Assembly: GCF_014529535.1 (NCBI RefSeq)
Contig: NW_023503493.1
Span: forward strand, 14,974,001 to 15,038,000
DNA length: 64,000 bases
Reading direction: 5' to 3'
Origin: Bradysia coprophila
Lineage: Eukaryota > Arthropoda > Insecta > Diptera > Sciaridae
Shown: positions 1-11,978 of the stretch, piece by piece
How the letters are laid out: every line of letters begins with the position of its first letter
How positions within the stretch are numbered: the stretch's first letter is position 1
Translations under genes and position numbers: made by a program
The notes under the pieces: model-generated
Told to the model about the DNA's origin: nothing
Seen by the model: only the letters and a program-made list of their open reading frames with translations
Databases searched by the model: none

Positions 1-344
1 ACTTATCGATATGTAATAGAGGCCGCAATAATATGAAGCAAGGAAACGACAAGTCGTGCAACAATATACGTAGATTGTGTGAATTATTATCGTTACCACC
101 GCAAATATTAGTAAAATTTAAAACAAAACATTTATTAAGAAATTTTTCCACGAAATTTGGTATTGTTCGTGTGAAGTGACGGGAGACCGACCTGCCGACA
201 GCGTCAATCATTGACAGTCCTGTGAAATAGTAGTGCTATTACATACACAATCGAATAGAATACACTGTGGGAATTTTTACTATTATATTTGTTTTTCATA
301 GTATGGGCCTTATTTTCAATGACCGACTATAAAATTTATTTATA

Positions 345-870
345 GGTTTTTGAATAACCACGAAACGTATTGCAGGGATTTCGAAGCACATCAATTCAAG
401 AAATTGAGCATAAAATTGCACAATCGAAGCTGAATTATTTAGTAAATTTAGATAATTTCGGCGAATTAGTCGTAATTATTGTTTAGGACACTAGAAAGCG
501 TACACGTGGAACTATTTTCTGGCCGAAACTGAAAGTGAATCACTTCGATTTACGCGAAATACTTCAAATATTCGACACAAACTTGTTTCAGATTAAAAAT
601 TTACTTAAGCGATTTGACATTTCATCAAAACAAAATTCGTTGAATCAGAGAAGACTGGATGAACTGCGCGAACAATACTACTGTAATTTTAAAGTGGAAA
701 ACTTAAGACCTCATGTGGAATTTGGAAAATCAAAATTTTCAGCAAAATTATAAAGTTATAAAGACGAGACACGGGTATCTTTATAATCAATTTTTAGTTG
801 CTTTACGTAAAAAATGTGAGAAAAAAATCACTTTGTTTGGAGTAGTCTCTTAGAGCTGATAAAAACTAAA
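345..870. repeat. Dispersed repeat, copy 1 (second copy near 28755-29345)
   Basis: About 500 bp that closely matches 28755-29345 in the same orientation. Shared landmarks are the stretches around 'ggaactattttctgg', 'cgacacaaacttgttt' and 'gatttgacatttcatcaaaac'. A 72-residue frame at 535-753 (non-ATG start) is partly conserved between copies, including the residues REILQIFDTNLF, FDISSKQNS and LRP.VEFG, but copy 2 has frame breaks, so any coding role is lost or coincidental. A further short match links 183-235 to 26102-26155 ('cgacagcgtcaatc'). Family unknown; probably an old transposon remnant. Confidence 0.6.
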
Positions 871-1129
871 TTTGTTCATACATTTTGACCGTAATCATTA
901 TGTTTGCTTTTCACGTTTCAGTAAGTTTCAGTAAGTCGTTTGTTTGGTCGGAAGGTGTCGTCTTCTTTTTACCTCAAGTGCCAATTTACTTTGGTGACAC
1001 CGGTGACACCCAACTTTTCATAATCTGTGCGTGGCTTAGTAATAACACGGCTACTGATGAACTACATGACAGCTAATAGCTGTCACAGCTATGCATTTGT
1101 TATTGTTTTTGCGTTTTGGTATTTTGTTT

Positions 1130-1189
1130 GTGAATTGAGTGCAAATTGGATTTTATTAAAAATTTAACGGAATCAGAAAGGAAAATATG
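1130..1189 (+). other. Candidate 5' exon ending in a lone start codon (possible COMMD4 exon 1)
   Basis: The start codon at 1187-1189 is followed directly by a strong splice donor (ATG|GTAAGT) in a good AAAAT context. The only downstream plus-strand coding exon that needs exactly this is COMMD4 at 12315, which begins in phase 0 with Lys-Phe-Arg-Phe and lacks its own methionine; other animals have M-R/K-F-R-F there. Joining them gives an 11.1-kb intron that contains the leucokinin gene on the other strand. The upstream limit of the exon is arbitrary. This is inference from phase and lack of a nearer candidate; another ATG|GT site closer to 12315 cannot be excluded. Confidence 0.4.
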
Positions 1190-2053
1190 GTAAGTCTACA
1201 ATTGTTCTACTTTGATTGTCTCTGCGGAAATGTGGATACAGTGAAACGGGATACGGGAAGCTGTTACTTCTAACTAAAGTAACTTTCCGGCTCTGCCTAA
1301 GGCTAAAAAGTAACGTTTTCTGCTTTTTCATCTCTGAAACATATTACTCAGTCATCCAGGCTGCAATGGTCATATTGTGTTGAGCGGCTTCGCTTCGGGT
1401 TGGCAATTTTCACATCTATTCGGTAATTCTATTGTGAACCATGTTACAGACGTTCAGCAAATTCTTTAAATTTGTTGCATGAAATGGAGAAACCTCGTTT
1501 TGCGTTCAGCAAATTCTTTAAATGCACTGTGCAGCGGGAAAATTGACTGTTACCGGGAAACATAGGGAAATCGATGTTGGGCACTGAGAGGAAATACATA
1601 ATTTGCACACGCGGATTGAACTGTGTCCATATTAACGCCCACTCTACTTCGATCGATTTTAGAACTATTGATGAGTCGATGTTGTAAAATTTCGTAGTTT
1701 CTGCTTGACATTAAAGGATTCATGAGAGCAGGTTCCCCAATACGTGCCTAGTTCTAGAATTCGATTAAACAGCTCGGATGCAAAGATGATGTTTGGGAAC
1801 AGTCGTCTCATATAAAATTGGTTATTTGGCACCAGAACCGGAAATGACTCAACTTCCAAGTTGAGTTTTTCGATTAGATCGGCACCTCAGATATTCCCCA
1901 GGATCTTCTTGACGTTTTTATGAATTTTGTCTGGACTTTCTGGAGGATGCGCAAGGATGGTTTCGATTTTTCAATTTCTTTCGTTAATTCTAAGAAGCCC
2001 CGAGAGTAAATAATTTCAAACGCCTCAGCACCACTGTCTTTTTCCAGTACAAG

Positions 2054-2059
2054 TTTATT
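2054..2059 (-). terminator. Possible polyadenylation signal of leucokinin
   Basis: An AATAAA hexamer (tttatt on the plus strand) lies about 60 bp downstream of the leucokinin stop codon, a reasonable position for a short 3' UTR. The genome is AT-rich, so chance occurrence is possible. Confidence 0.4.
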
Positions 2060-2116
2060 GATAAATTTACATTCCAATTTATGCCCAAGAAACAAAACAA
2101 ATCACAAAATTCACAT

Positions 2117-2826
2117 TCATTGGCTTACATTTGTCCATTCGTCGCTTCGCCTGCCACCATCGGGATGATCTCGTTTGCCGCCCCACGGCCGGAACGGTGT
2201 TCGTAAAACGATTTTCGGCACATTATCAATGCCATTGTTGCCGTCTCGCTTTCCGCCCCACGAATGGAATTTCACTTTTTTTATAGTCCGAGGCTCGCGT
2301 TTTTCCAAACAGTTCAGGGCGTCGTCGTCACTGTCTCGACAACATTTTGCTTGCAGCATGGAAGTCAGTTGAGAGTCCAGCTTCGAATCGGTTAACAGAA
2401 ATTTCGTCAACATTACGCTGAATATTACGCTCGGTTCTTCGTTCTGGTCGTCGTCGTTGGCATTTTCCCTTAAGATGCGCAGCAATGTGTGAATGTAGAA
2501 GTCTCGATTGCTTCGTATTGTCTCCGTGGCGCCATACGGAGCAACTGAAAATAGAAAATGAAAAGAATAGTTCAAGAATACCTGCCCAGGACCCTCGTCG
2601 CATGTCTACTACCTTCTAGTTTCCCATCGTCGTCAGTCCATTTTTTATCAACATCCAGTAGGTAATCGTACACACGGCAGGAATCTTTCATTTGTGCTAC
2701 TGAATTGAGTACTAGATGTCTGTATTCGTCCATCGACGGTCGGTCATTGTTTGGTGTGAACGATTGCGGTTGAGCTTTACATATTGCAAACAGAATTGCT
2801 GGCAGAAAAATGTGCGCGAAAATCAT
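2117..2826 (-). CDS. Lk: Leucokinin (kinin neuropeptide) precursor, two exons
   Basis: Secreted precursor of insect kinins, the diuretic and myotropic peptides that act through the leucokinin receptor on Malpighian tubules, gut and neurons. Minus-strand exons are 2826-2613 and 2544-2117, joined over a 68-bp GT-AG intron in phase 1, giving 213 residues. Residues 1-19 form a signal peptide (MIFAHIFLPAILFAICKAQ). Two amidated kinins are visible near the C-terminus: KK-VKFHSWG-GKR (residues 160-171) and TPFRPWG-GKR (187-196), each with the F-x-x-W-G core, an amidation Gly and a KR cleavage site. The long N-terminal spacer and a Cys-bearing segment (KCCRD...NC) match the layout of dipteran precursors. 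Drosophila has one kinin and mosquitoes three, so two is intermediate. The second peptide is preceded only by a single Arg, so its N-terminal end is uncertain. No frame damage is seen. The gene may be nested in COMMD4 intron 1. Confidence 0.93.
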
Positions 2827-3810
2827 GTTATGTATGTGTGTACCTGCAAGAGACGGAAAATATGTCGTTTCCAGTTTAAAGTTTCAATTATAGCAGAACG
2901 TGTAGGAGCATAAAGAAAGGATATGTTTCTGGGTCCAGTCAATGATTTGTGCATATTATATCAACGCCGCTTCATCTGACTTTATGGTTTCTGTCGTAAA
3001 TTACATGGGAGAATGCTGATTGCAGTGAAGGGATATTTTGATGTATATGATTTAGATGGCACGTGCCATCTAAGAATAATCTAAATATATATGCGGAAGT
3101 AGTCAGTGCATCTGGTGAAATGTTGCTCAGAAGATTGTAATTTTTCACTTGTTTGTTCAAATTTAGATTTTCTTCGGACACGTTTTCCAGTTTCTTTTCG
3201 AAGAGGTGGCACCTGTGCCGCCAAGTTAAATTTTTTTTTTTCGCCTACACATTCCATTCATTCATCACATTAACCACACTCTCGTTACGTTTGCAGTGTT
3301 TTATACATCATTATCAGTACCGTAAACGGCGTAAAGCATGTCAAGTAGTGATGAAGTGGTTTTTGGTTGTGTTTGATTTTTAGGTTTTAGACATATACGA
3401 GGGAAGAAAGAGGCACTCAATCAGTAACTGGGACGGTATTTCTAGCTCACAAACGGGAGCTGCGGGAAACGAACGATGTGCTTTCAAATTAATAAAGTTT
3501 CCAGTTGACAATACATAGCTTGTAGTCTTTGTCTAGTAGCGCTAAAAATGGCTTTGATACTGTTACTCTTCTCGACTACAATCTACCATTTCTACAGAGC
3601 GAGTAGTCCAAATTCGAGTCCAAATTGCATCAAATTTTATCACATTTCGTAGTACTCGATTAAATCTAGGTAACGGGATGAAATTTGACCTTAAGTAGGT
3701 TGCGTGATGACCACGCTTTCCAAAATATCGAAATCTTTATCGATTTTGACGTAGGATAGCTTCTTGGAAAGGCCTTGACGATTTCTAGGAAATGTGATAA
3801 AATTTGGAGG

Positions 3811-4388
3811 GATTTTTTTGAAAGTGGACCAGGCTCCATCGGAGCTATTTTTTTGCTACAATGCAAAACTGCAGGTTTATGATTTTTTTTTGTGCAAAGC
3901 AAAGTGACTTTCGACCCTATACTCGAAAGAAAAATCATTAACCTGTCGCTACTATAGTGTGAGGGGTATCGTAGTGAAGCTATGCTAAGCCTCTATCAGG
4001 GCAACCGCTGATCTGAACAACAACAGTCAACAGGTACAAAATATCACCTCCTAAAACTCAACAAAATTTCCGGCCTTTGACTGATACATACTTTTTGTTA
4101 TTTTTGAATAGTGCTTGAGTACACATTTGATATCTTTGCCCCGGGTCTCCTGGACAGTACCTATCCAACGAGACGCTACACATGTGTGTCCATCGTCTGT
4201 AGCGGCGGTAAATCACGTATAAAAAACACCCTTTTTCAACCTTTGCAACTTCACCACCAGCCAAGACGCAAACAAGAAAATTAAACGACTGCGGCTTTGG
4301 ACTATTGGGGCAAGGACTATCTGGGTATATGAACAAACCGTCGCAGAAAAATAGTTCCGACGGAGCCTGGTCCACTTTCAAAAAAATC
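3811..4388. mobile_element. Inverted-repeat element, about 578 bp
   Basis: The two ends are near-perfect inverted copies over roughly 45 bp; both read 'gatttttttgaaagtgg' followed by 'accaggctcc' inward from the outside. No clear target duplication could be fixed and no transposase is encoded. The reading frames inside are short and look accidental. Non-autonomous DNA transposon or foldback, family unknown. Confidence 0.6.
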
Positions 4389-4480
4389 GCTCTTGATCTT
4401 TTTAGTTGTACTGCAGCGCTGCATGTTTTTTAGAAAATGATCTGAAATTTGTGAACCTTACCACTTAAATGCAAATTTTA

Positions 4481-4647
4481 GGCCTACACATTCTTAGAAT
4501 CGATTTTTAAGCATGAAGCCATGATGTCACATTACTAAATGGAGAAAAATGCAGAAGACAGCATCATCTACATTTTTCTCTATTTGGCCGAAAAAGTGTC
4601 ATCATGTGCCTTCACGGTTAAAAATTTATTTTTAGAATGTGTAGGCC
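4481..4647. mobile_element. Small MITE with ggcctacacattct ends
   Basis: 167-bp element whose ends are inverted copies (ggcctacacattct at 4481, agaatgtgtaggcc ending 4647), with further complementarity inward around 'ttaaaaat'. No coding capacity. Target duplication not evident. Confidence 0.55.
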
Positions 4648-4996
4648 AAAAAGTGATAAGGTTTTTTGAACAAATTGAGGATCATTGGAAAGGTCTAGTC
4701 GAGATCTATTACATAAAGACTACTTTAAGCTATGTGTTGAATAGGAAACTTTGTTTATATTGATGCAACAGATCGACCGTTTCGTGCAGCTTTTTCACTT
4801 TTTCCCTGGTGAATTACTTCATTTTCAAAGATTAACCATTTAAAAAAGAAATGCAAAAACCTAGGTCCTGTTTTCAATACACCGAAGGAAGACAGGATTT
4901 TTGAGCTTTTAATGTTGGGCAAAAATGGATTATTACTTGAAGATTCGATTTTTTTTATTCTTGAACGGTTCTCATTTCGTTTAAGAATTTTTGCTC

Positions 4997-5405
4997 ACAT
5001 TTGTGTGTCTCGGATTTCATTTTTTTTCATCCGAACCCTTTTTGAAAAATATACGACCGCAATAACGACCACGACGAATGTGTTAGCTTTCAACAGAAAA
5101 GAGATTTTTGGTTGTTGATGAGCGGGAACGAAATATCTTTGTTTTGTTGGCAATAAAATCAACCAAACAAATTTTGAGCGATTTGAGACAACACAAAATA
5201 GATATAGTTGTAGCAGTTGGAACAGCTCTGAGAAAACTGAGCAATTTACGAAAATGAGCTGGTCGAACGACTACAATCAAAATCACAACTAATGTTTATT
5301 TAAAGCTAACACATTTGCGGTCATTATTGCGGTCGTACATTTTTTAAGAAGGGTTCTGATGAAAACATATCATGAAAATGAAATACGAGACACTTAAATG
5401 TAGGC
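4997..5405. mobile_element. Long-armed foldback element
   Basis: Two arms of about 95 bp are inverted copies: the left arm runs from 'acatttgtgtgtctcgg' through 'gaccgcaataacgacc' to 'aatgtgttagctt' (about 4997-5092); the right arm is its complement at about 5302-5400. Roughly 210 bp of spacer separates them. No open transposase. The high arm identity suggests fairly recent activity. Confidence 0.6.
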
Positions 5406-8400
5406 TACAATTTTGGCTAGGTACTGATGCCTCTTAATTTAGCTAGCCTTCACTTCACTGCAGGGACTATATCCTTTTCCAATGTTTTTCTAAGTTTATC
5501 CAAAAATGATAGGGAAATCTAGCAAAATCTGAGAAAATATGGCAAAACCTTATCCCAAAAATAGTCCGAAAAAATGGAAAATGATCAACAAGTATACATT
5601 AAGCTCTAGTAAGCTTATGACTCAAATGGTAACGATCTCAATTAAATCTACTAGTACATAGAGGACGTTCATCATAACTACCGCCACTCTATTAAAGTTT
5701 CATACCATTTAAGCTACCGAATAATACAACCAAATGTTTTGAATGTACGTCACTCTGATAACATTACGGATCTGAAAACCTGACCCTACCTTTCTAAAAA
5801 CAAATTATTTGATTCTCTTCGAACCGCTTCGAACGATATCATTATTGGAACGATGAGTTCCAATTACATCTTATCAATGTAGTTCTTGATTCGCTCTAAA
5901 TATTTTGACATTTTTATCGTAACCCGATACTATGTCGTATTGAAAGCTTGACTGAAATATTTATGAAAAATTACAAATATTGATGGTCGGATTGGTCGGT
6001 CACAATTGACGCTGTAATTCGACTTCTGTCTTCCCTCTATTCTCCCTGCAGAACAGCGAGTCTCTGACCTTATTAAATAATTGCTACGAACAAAAGCCTT
6101 CAAAGCCATCGACGATTTGAAAAAATATCTAATTCGAGAGTTGGACCTCTGCATCTGCACTTTTGCCATAAGCATGAGGGAAAACTTCACGAAACTTAAT
6201 GATGTCTGCTTACTCAGACCGATAGTTTACGAGGAATCCCAGTCCACTGAAAAGTTGTATCAATGCCCATTTAAGAGACCTATTGCAAACCCTTCTATGA
6301 ACGTATGAAATTCTCTCTTTTCCACTTCGTTTTTTATGCGTTGTAGGACAGAGTGGTCCCACAAAGTTTTTGCACGATCAAATTTCACATAATTTTTCGA
6401 TAAATAGTTACACAACGAGGGATAAAAAAATTGGAAAGTGGAGTTTTCGTGTGAAGTTTGTTGATCCGAGGCAAAGCACTCGAAAACGTAACTTTTCATT
6501 TTTTTTATCCCGAATTTTGTTCGGAATTTTATATGTTTTTGAAGCTTAAACCCTCTTGTTTCTCTAGGTGTAATAGATCACTTTCGACTCTAGGGAAAAC
6601 AAAAGCTTGTGATAGATTACTATATTAGTGAAGTCATCTTCAACATTGTTGGCTAATAAATAGTACATACTGTCTTGCCAGGACATTTTTGGTTGAAGTG
6701 AGGTAAGGCTGTATTTCGAGCCGAGGGCGAGAAGTACATCCCACACGTCGAAACAAAAAAATTCCCAGAAAAAGAGTATAGGTGGTACGATACTTTGTTG
6801 TCTTGCGGTTAGAAAATTATAAAAATTGATCTTGAGCAAGACCGTAATGAGTTGTTTTCTAGCCGCAAGACAACAGAAATTTTTATTTCGTAAATTTATT
6901 GCTTAAGCTTTTTGCGATGAAACAAAGGAAGCTCCTACAACTTTCCATTTTAAAAACTAAACGGAGAGCTATACGGCGTAAGTGCGAGTAAGATTTCTAG
7001 TGTTGAGAGGAAAATTTGAATATCTAAAATTGGAAGATACATCGCGTTAAAACTGTTAGGTTGAAGAGTGTCATTTTTGAACGTATTCCTCGAACTATAA
7101 CAAAGAAGAAACCAATCGACGTTAATTAAACTTCGTTTAGGTCGAAAATAAAAATTTCATTTTCATCTTAAACACGATCTGGACATATTCTGATTCTTCG
7201 TTTTTTTTTTTCTTTATTCGTTTTCATCCATAAATTTACCATATACACACACGCAGTTCCTAATTATTTCGTTTAATGTTCGATATTATGTCACACGAAT
7301 TCCACTAAATCACATCAATAAAATCCTCTTCAGTCAATAGCACTGATTAATCCAACATTCGGGCCGGAGCACACACAGAAAAAAAAAATTGAACCGTTAA
7401 ACAAATTTTTATCCGTCCAGTATTGTACCACAACGATAATGTTTATGGTGTACACATCAATGAGCAGATAGGAAAAATCACGTTCTGTTACAAACGAAAA
7501 CAAAAATCAATTCGGTCAAGTCCTGTCCGCTGAAATCAACTTATCGAAATGTGAGGAATCCCCAAACAAACTGTTGCTTTTATATCGCAGAAAATTCGTT
7601 CGAATTTGGTATATATGCATAATATACGATGATGGCCAGTACGCAGGCATCAGAACGACTCGATCCCAGCGATAATAAACTCCTACAATTTTTGTGTGTT
7701 GTTTTATTTTTGAAATGAATGGATGGAAAACTACATTTGGGACATTTATTTTAGCGAATAAAAGTGATTTAAGCGTGCGACTAAGTTTGTGCAAAAATAC
7801 TTAATAAAAGGGATGAGAATGCGATGAGTCTTTTTAACGCCTTCCATAAAGTGTAGACAATCGAATAAAATATAATTGCTTGTAAAAACGGCGATATAGA
7901 ATGCGTGTTATATGTATGTGCAATTGGGTTTGTATAATACGGGCACACATTAACTAATGATTTTCTATACTGTTAATTTTATGATTTTTCGCGCAATAAA
8001 CGAATTTATTATTTATTAAAAGGGTGCGACAAAATATCGGGGACAGTGATTCGATGTAATGTTGCGTCTAGCTGTATCCCGAGATTTGTTCATTCCACAC
8101 AATTTTGTCTGTGAGTGAATCACGTAGAATGTAATACTTCGAGAAAGGGTAGTAGGTTAGAGATGAATTGTCGGGTTTCCGGACAGAATTGTTTTTTTTT
8201 TCTTAATGTTCTACTTGCACACTTTATTGAATGTTTGAATAGTAAAGAAGTTGTCGATTGCGTGAACTCCGACTTTTATAAGTTGAATCAGCAGTCATGG
8301 AATGCTATATTGTACTCTACACAGAAGAATGACGCAAACCATTCTGTGTACAAATATCTGAGTCTAACTTTAGGCGGAGATATAATTAGCACCAGAAGAA

Positions 8401-8457
8401 ATCCTAAAGTATTGGTAATGGTTACTCCACTCCTACTAGTTAATATGTCTACAAGTT
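5406..8457. other. Non-coding stretch between leucokinin and the nested hAT elements
   Basis: AT-rich DNA with no coding exon that I can support. It holds one member of a small dispersed repeat family (6421-6545; see 41551-41672) and a short foldback at 6795-6875 ('gtcttgcggttagaaaa' against 'ttttctagccgcaagac'). The 126-residue frame at 8115-8495 runs into the end of a transposon and is judged accidental. Confidence 0.5.
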
Positions 8458-9015
8458 GTGACATGCAGAGCCTAATATTTGGGAATCGTTTTTGAGAATT
8501 TTTGGGAATTTAGGGAATTTTTGGAAATTTAGGGAATTTTTGGGAATTTAGGGAATTTTGGAAATTAATTCCCAAAAATTCCCTAAAATTACCAAAAAAT
8601 TTCTTTTCTTTGCATTTTTATAATTAAATGCTCGTAAAAGATCAGGAACAAACAAAATATTCCTATCAGCTGACAAATACCTAATATCACATTTCGATTC
8701 TTTAGAGTTTCCGTACGTGAGTTCATCATGGCAGTGATTTTTTTAATTAAATTCTATAAAAAAATATAAAAAGTTTTTATTACAAAACTAAACTTTTAAT
8801 AAAAACGCTCGCGGTTTATTCTGGTGGCTATCGAAACTTTATATGTTGTGGCAAACGATGAAACCAATTTTTTCAAAAAATATTCTAATAAGAAGTTATC
8901 ATCGAAAATGTTTTTCATAGAAGGTCGGAGTGTAGACTGCACTTAAAATAATTATTTTTGAGTTATAGCCGCAAAAAGGTTTTCGGTACCCTCTGACATG
9001 CTTTCACCTTTGAAC

Positions 9016-11019
9016 TAGAGCCGGGCGCCGGCGCCAGCCGCGCCGTTCGCCGCCGAAAAAAAGAGCTAAAAACGACCTCGCCGCCGCCGAAGCATTGCAA
9101 TCGGCTAGCCGATTCGCGCCGCCGCCGGTGTCATCAAACTCACTACGCCGCCGCCGCCGCCGGTTTGTTTTTTTCATCATTTTTCGGCGCAATCAAAGTA
9201 GCTCTGAGTTCTGATACAAAATTAGTTGGAATTTGGAATAGAATTGATTTTAGTTTATTGCTGTCAATTTTATTATATTTCATAGTTAATACTGAGTACA
9301 AACAAACGATCGACAACAAAGAAACTTGCTCAATTGATGTAGTTATTTTCAATGTTAGCAAAAAGCGTCTTCTTAACTAATTCATAATTGTCGTGGATAA
9401 ATAATGTTTTCTCGACGACGTATGGTGATAGGCTACTGCGCTTTGCGCTTATGAGAATCCCCGCGTACGAGAATGCTCGTTAACTCGACGTACTTGTCAA
9501 TGGTATGCACAGATATTTCTTAACTAATTCGCCTAACAGAGGCAGGCTACTTTTGTTGTCCTTCCAAAATGACAAAATATTAAAGTCGTCTATTTTGTCA
9601 TCCGGTATGACCGTTAAGAAATACTTGTGTATTTCTTCATCCACTTTCGGGTCCTCGTTTGTTGGAGTAGGATTTGATTTTTGTGAGTGTTTTTTTATGA
9701 GAGTTGACAAAATTGATGGTTGTTTTTTCTTTGCGTTAGCTTTGGAATTCTTCCGTGAGTTTAACGCAGTCGTGGATGATTTTGGTTGACCGGCAACCAA
9801 GGACGACGGTTCAGACTGTTCGGAAATGCTTGAATCTTCTGTTGTGGGTTTTGGCTCCGGCAAAACTTTTTTGATTTCACTTTTGAGAAACTCGTATTTG
9901 GTTACATTTCTCTTCTCCAACTCTGACTGGAGTCTTGGAAGGTGTTGCAGTCTCAGATCGAGTAGGGCTCCAATCAAAATTTCGTCTGTAATCGGGAATC
10001 TGAAATCCAGTCGGCTTAACATTTTCTCTTTCAGCTCGGTGATGATGAAATGGTCGTCGTCGCTTGGTGTCAACAGTCAACACTGATTCGATTTCCATAC
10101 GGAAAATTAATGCGCTCGACAGAGTGGGTTTCTTTTCGTAAGAGAAGGACTCAACGGCTTCTTTGAATACTTTAAGGAAACGAATAAGATTCATTACCAA
10201 GTCCCATTCTTCGGTGTTAATTGTTATCGGTTTTTTCAGAGTAGGTATAACTCTATTGACCGCAGCGCGCAGTGTGCCGAGGCTTTCGCACATGATTAGG
10301 ATGCTATGCCAACGGGTTTCCGAATGACTTTTAACACTGATGTATCTTCCCTTCTCGATAGTCCGAACGGGATCTGATTCATCATTTAACAGCGATACCA
10401 ATGCCAAAGGTAATCGCTCTTCTGCGGAAAAGCCTTCATCGTCGTCAGTGCCCCCGAACAAATCATTGAGAAGTGCTTCATCGAGCTCGTCGATTCTCGT
10501 CAAAATTTCATTCTGGACTTTTTGCTCCGCGTTGCAAAATGTACTGATAACTGCAAATAATTTCTGATAAGAGCATAAGAGGGGATAAATTCGACAGTTC
10601 TGTCATAGTCCACTGTACTAAAATGTTGACAATGTTGATGGTCAAGGGTGGTGCTGTGGTATTTAATTTGTCGATTTATTTTATAATTATTTTTTTGGTC
10701 GAGCACTTGCAATTTTTTTAAAATAATTTTACAGATGATGATGATATCAACCGTTACAACACATGAACACAACTAACCAAATATGTCGTTTCCTATTCCT
10801 CATAAAGAACGGTTAACGATTTTTTAACGATTTTTTAATACAAAGAATTTTAAAACGGGCGCCGTTCCTGCGCCGAATGCGCCGCCGCCGCCGATAAATT
10901 TTTTGGCGTACGCCGCCGCCGAATTTCGGGAAATCGGCTGAGCCGATTTCAGCCGCCGCCGAAAATTTAAAAATGACGTACAGCCGCCGCCACAAAATAT
11001 TGACCGGCGCCCGGCTCTA
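9016..11019 (-). mobile_element. Inner hAT element inserted into the outer hAT
   Basis: 2004-bp element with a perfect 8-bp target duplication ctttgaac (9008-9015 and 11020-11027) and perfect 16-bp terminal inverted repeats, tagagccgggcgccgg (9016-9031; complement at 11004-11019). Both subterminal regions (about 9016-9160 and 10857-11003) are strikingly GC-rich, built of gccgccgcc runs in an otherwise AT-rich genome. Between them lies a broken minus-strand hAT transposase. The intact duplications and ends date this insertion as younger than the outer element. Confidence 0.92.
9330..10590 (-). pseudogene. Degenerate hAT transposase, C-terminal half
   Basis: The translated minus strand shows the hAT transposase C-terminal layout: a TRWHSILIM-type segment near 10300, LKVFKEAVESFS...PTLSSAL near 10130, then in another frame ALLDLRLQHL near 9965, and the dimerisation domain DDFNILSFWK...PLLGELVKKYL near 9560. 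It is dead three ways: a TGA at about 10587 ahead of the preserved part with no BED zinc finger or N-terminal catalytic region, a frameshift between about 10060 and 10085, and a TAA at 9480-9482 exactly where the conserved Glu of the SERxFS motif should be. Reading past that stop, RAFSYAG and AKRSSLSP follow, as in intact relatives, to a natural stop at 9330. Confidence 0.88.
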
Positions 11020-11978
11020 CTTTGAACACTTTAACCGAAAATTTAAAAAAATGTTCGAAAAAAATGAAAGATACGATTCTCTAGAATTGAAGATGAATCT
11101 ATCACTCCTTAAAATCGGAGACCACTTGTTCCCCTATCACCATCACCTCCAGTTTTGGCGATATGCCGCTTAAGCTCAATTTACTGAATATATTATATTC
11201 AATATGTTCTGAAATATTTGTTGTGTTTTTTGAGAATTTTTGGTAATTTTAGGGAATTTAGGGAATTTTTGGGAATTTAGGGAATTTTTGGGAATTTTTG
11301 AGAATTTTGGGAATTTAGAGAATTAATTCCCAAATATTATGCTCTGGTGACATGTATTGTGCTGTCGAAGAGGGTTAACTAAGTACACCGCATACATGGG
11401 TGAGAAGTTCTCAATAGATACCAATTTAGTTTCGTTGGGACTGTGATAATAGACACAAATTGGTGGGAACAAGAGAATGTATCGTTGACGGTATACTAGC
11501 TGCTGCATGAATGGAAAGCATGCAATTGTGCAGATGTGGGAGTCTTAGGTGTAAGAATGACAGTCGAGTAATTGGAGTAATGACTGAGGAAAAGCACGAT
11601 GGGTCAAACAAAGGATGTCTTCAGTGCTCAGTTGACATTAAAGTAACTACTTCCCAGCGGGGAGAAGATTTAGTGGGAACCAGATGGAAATTTTTACAGT
11701 CGGTGACTTAAAGAGACAACACACATCATCAACGGGTATTTCGCCTAACTGATTGAATGACATTACCAACGAACAATTACATGTAAATCAAAGAGACGTT
11801 ATCGGTACTAAATCCAAGCCGTAACCTAATAATCGGTTCAATCAGATATCATTATTGTGGACAAACCTGATGAAACGAATTATTTGTGTTGCGGTTGAGT
11901 TTCGAGCCCACAACTGGCAATTCAATAATTTAATGTGAAGTCTCAACTTACATACTGCGCTATTGAGTTATAACTCAA

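Larger units (their letters stand above)
8466..11346. mobile_element. Outer non-autonomous hAT element, split by a second hAT
   Basis: The element is bounded by an 8-bp target duplication, gtgacatg (8458-8465 and 11347-11354). Its terminal inverted repeats are 21 bp and match at 20 positions (8466-8486 and 11326-11346; each begins cagagc and ends tttgggaat). Subterminal DNA at both ends is made of short repeated 'gggaattt' blocks (about 8487-8590 and 11230-11330), typical of hAT subterminal repeats bound by transposase. Without the inner insertion (9016-11019 plus one 8-bp duplication) the element is about 869 bp, too short to code a transposase, and no conserved frame remains outside the inner element. 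Confidence 0.88.

Noticed and set aside
4058..4381. 107-codon minus-strand frame
   Set aside because: It lies wholly within an inverted-repeat element (3811-4388) and starts in its terminal repeat.
8115..8495. 126-codon plus-strand frame
   Set aside because: Its end runs through the target site and inverted repeat of the outer hAT element, and it has no domain-like composition.
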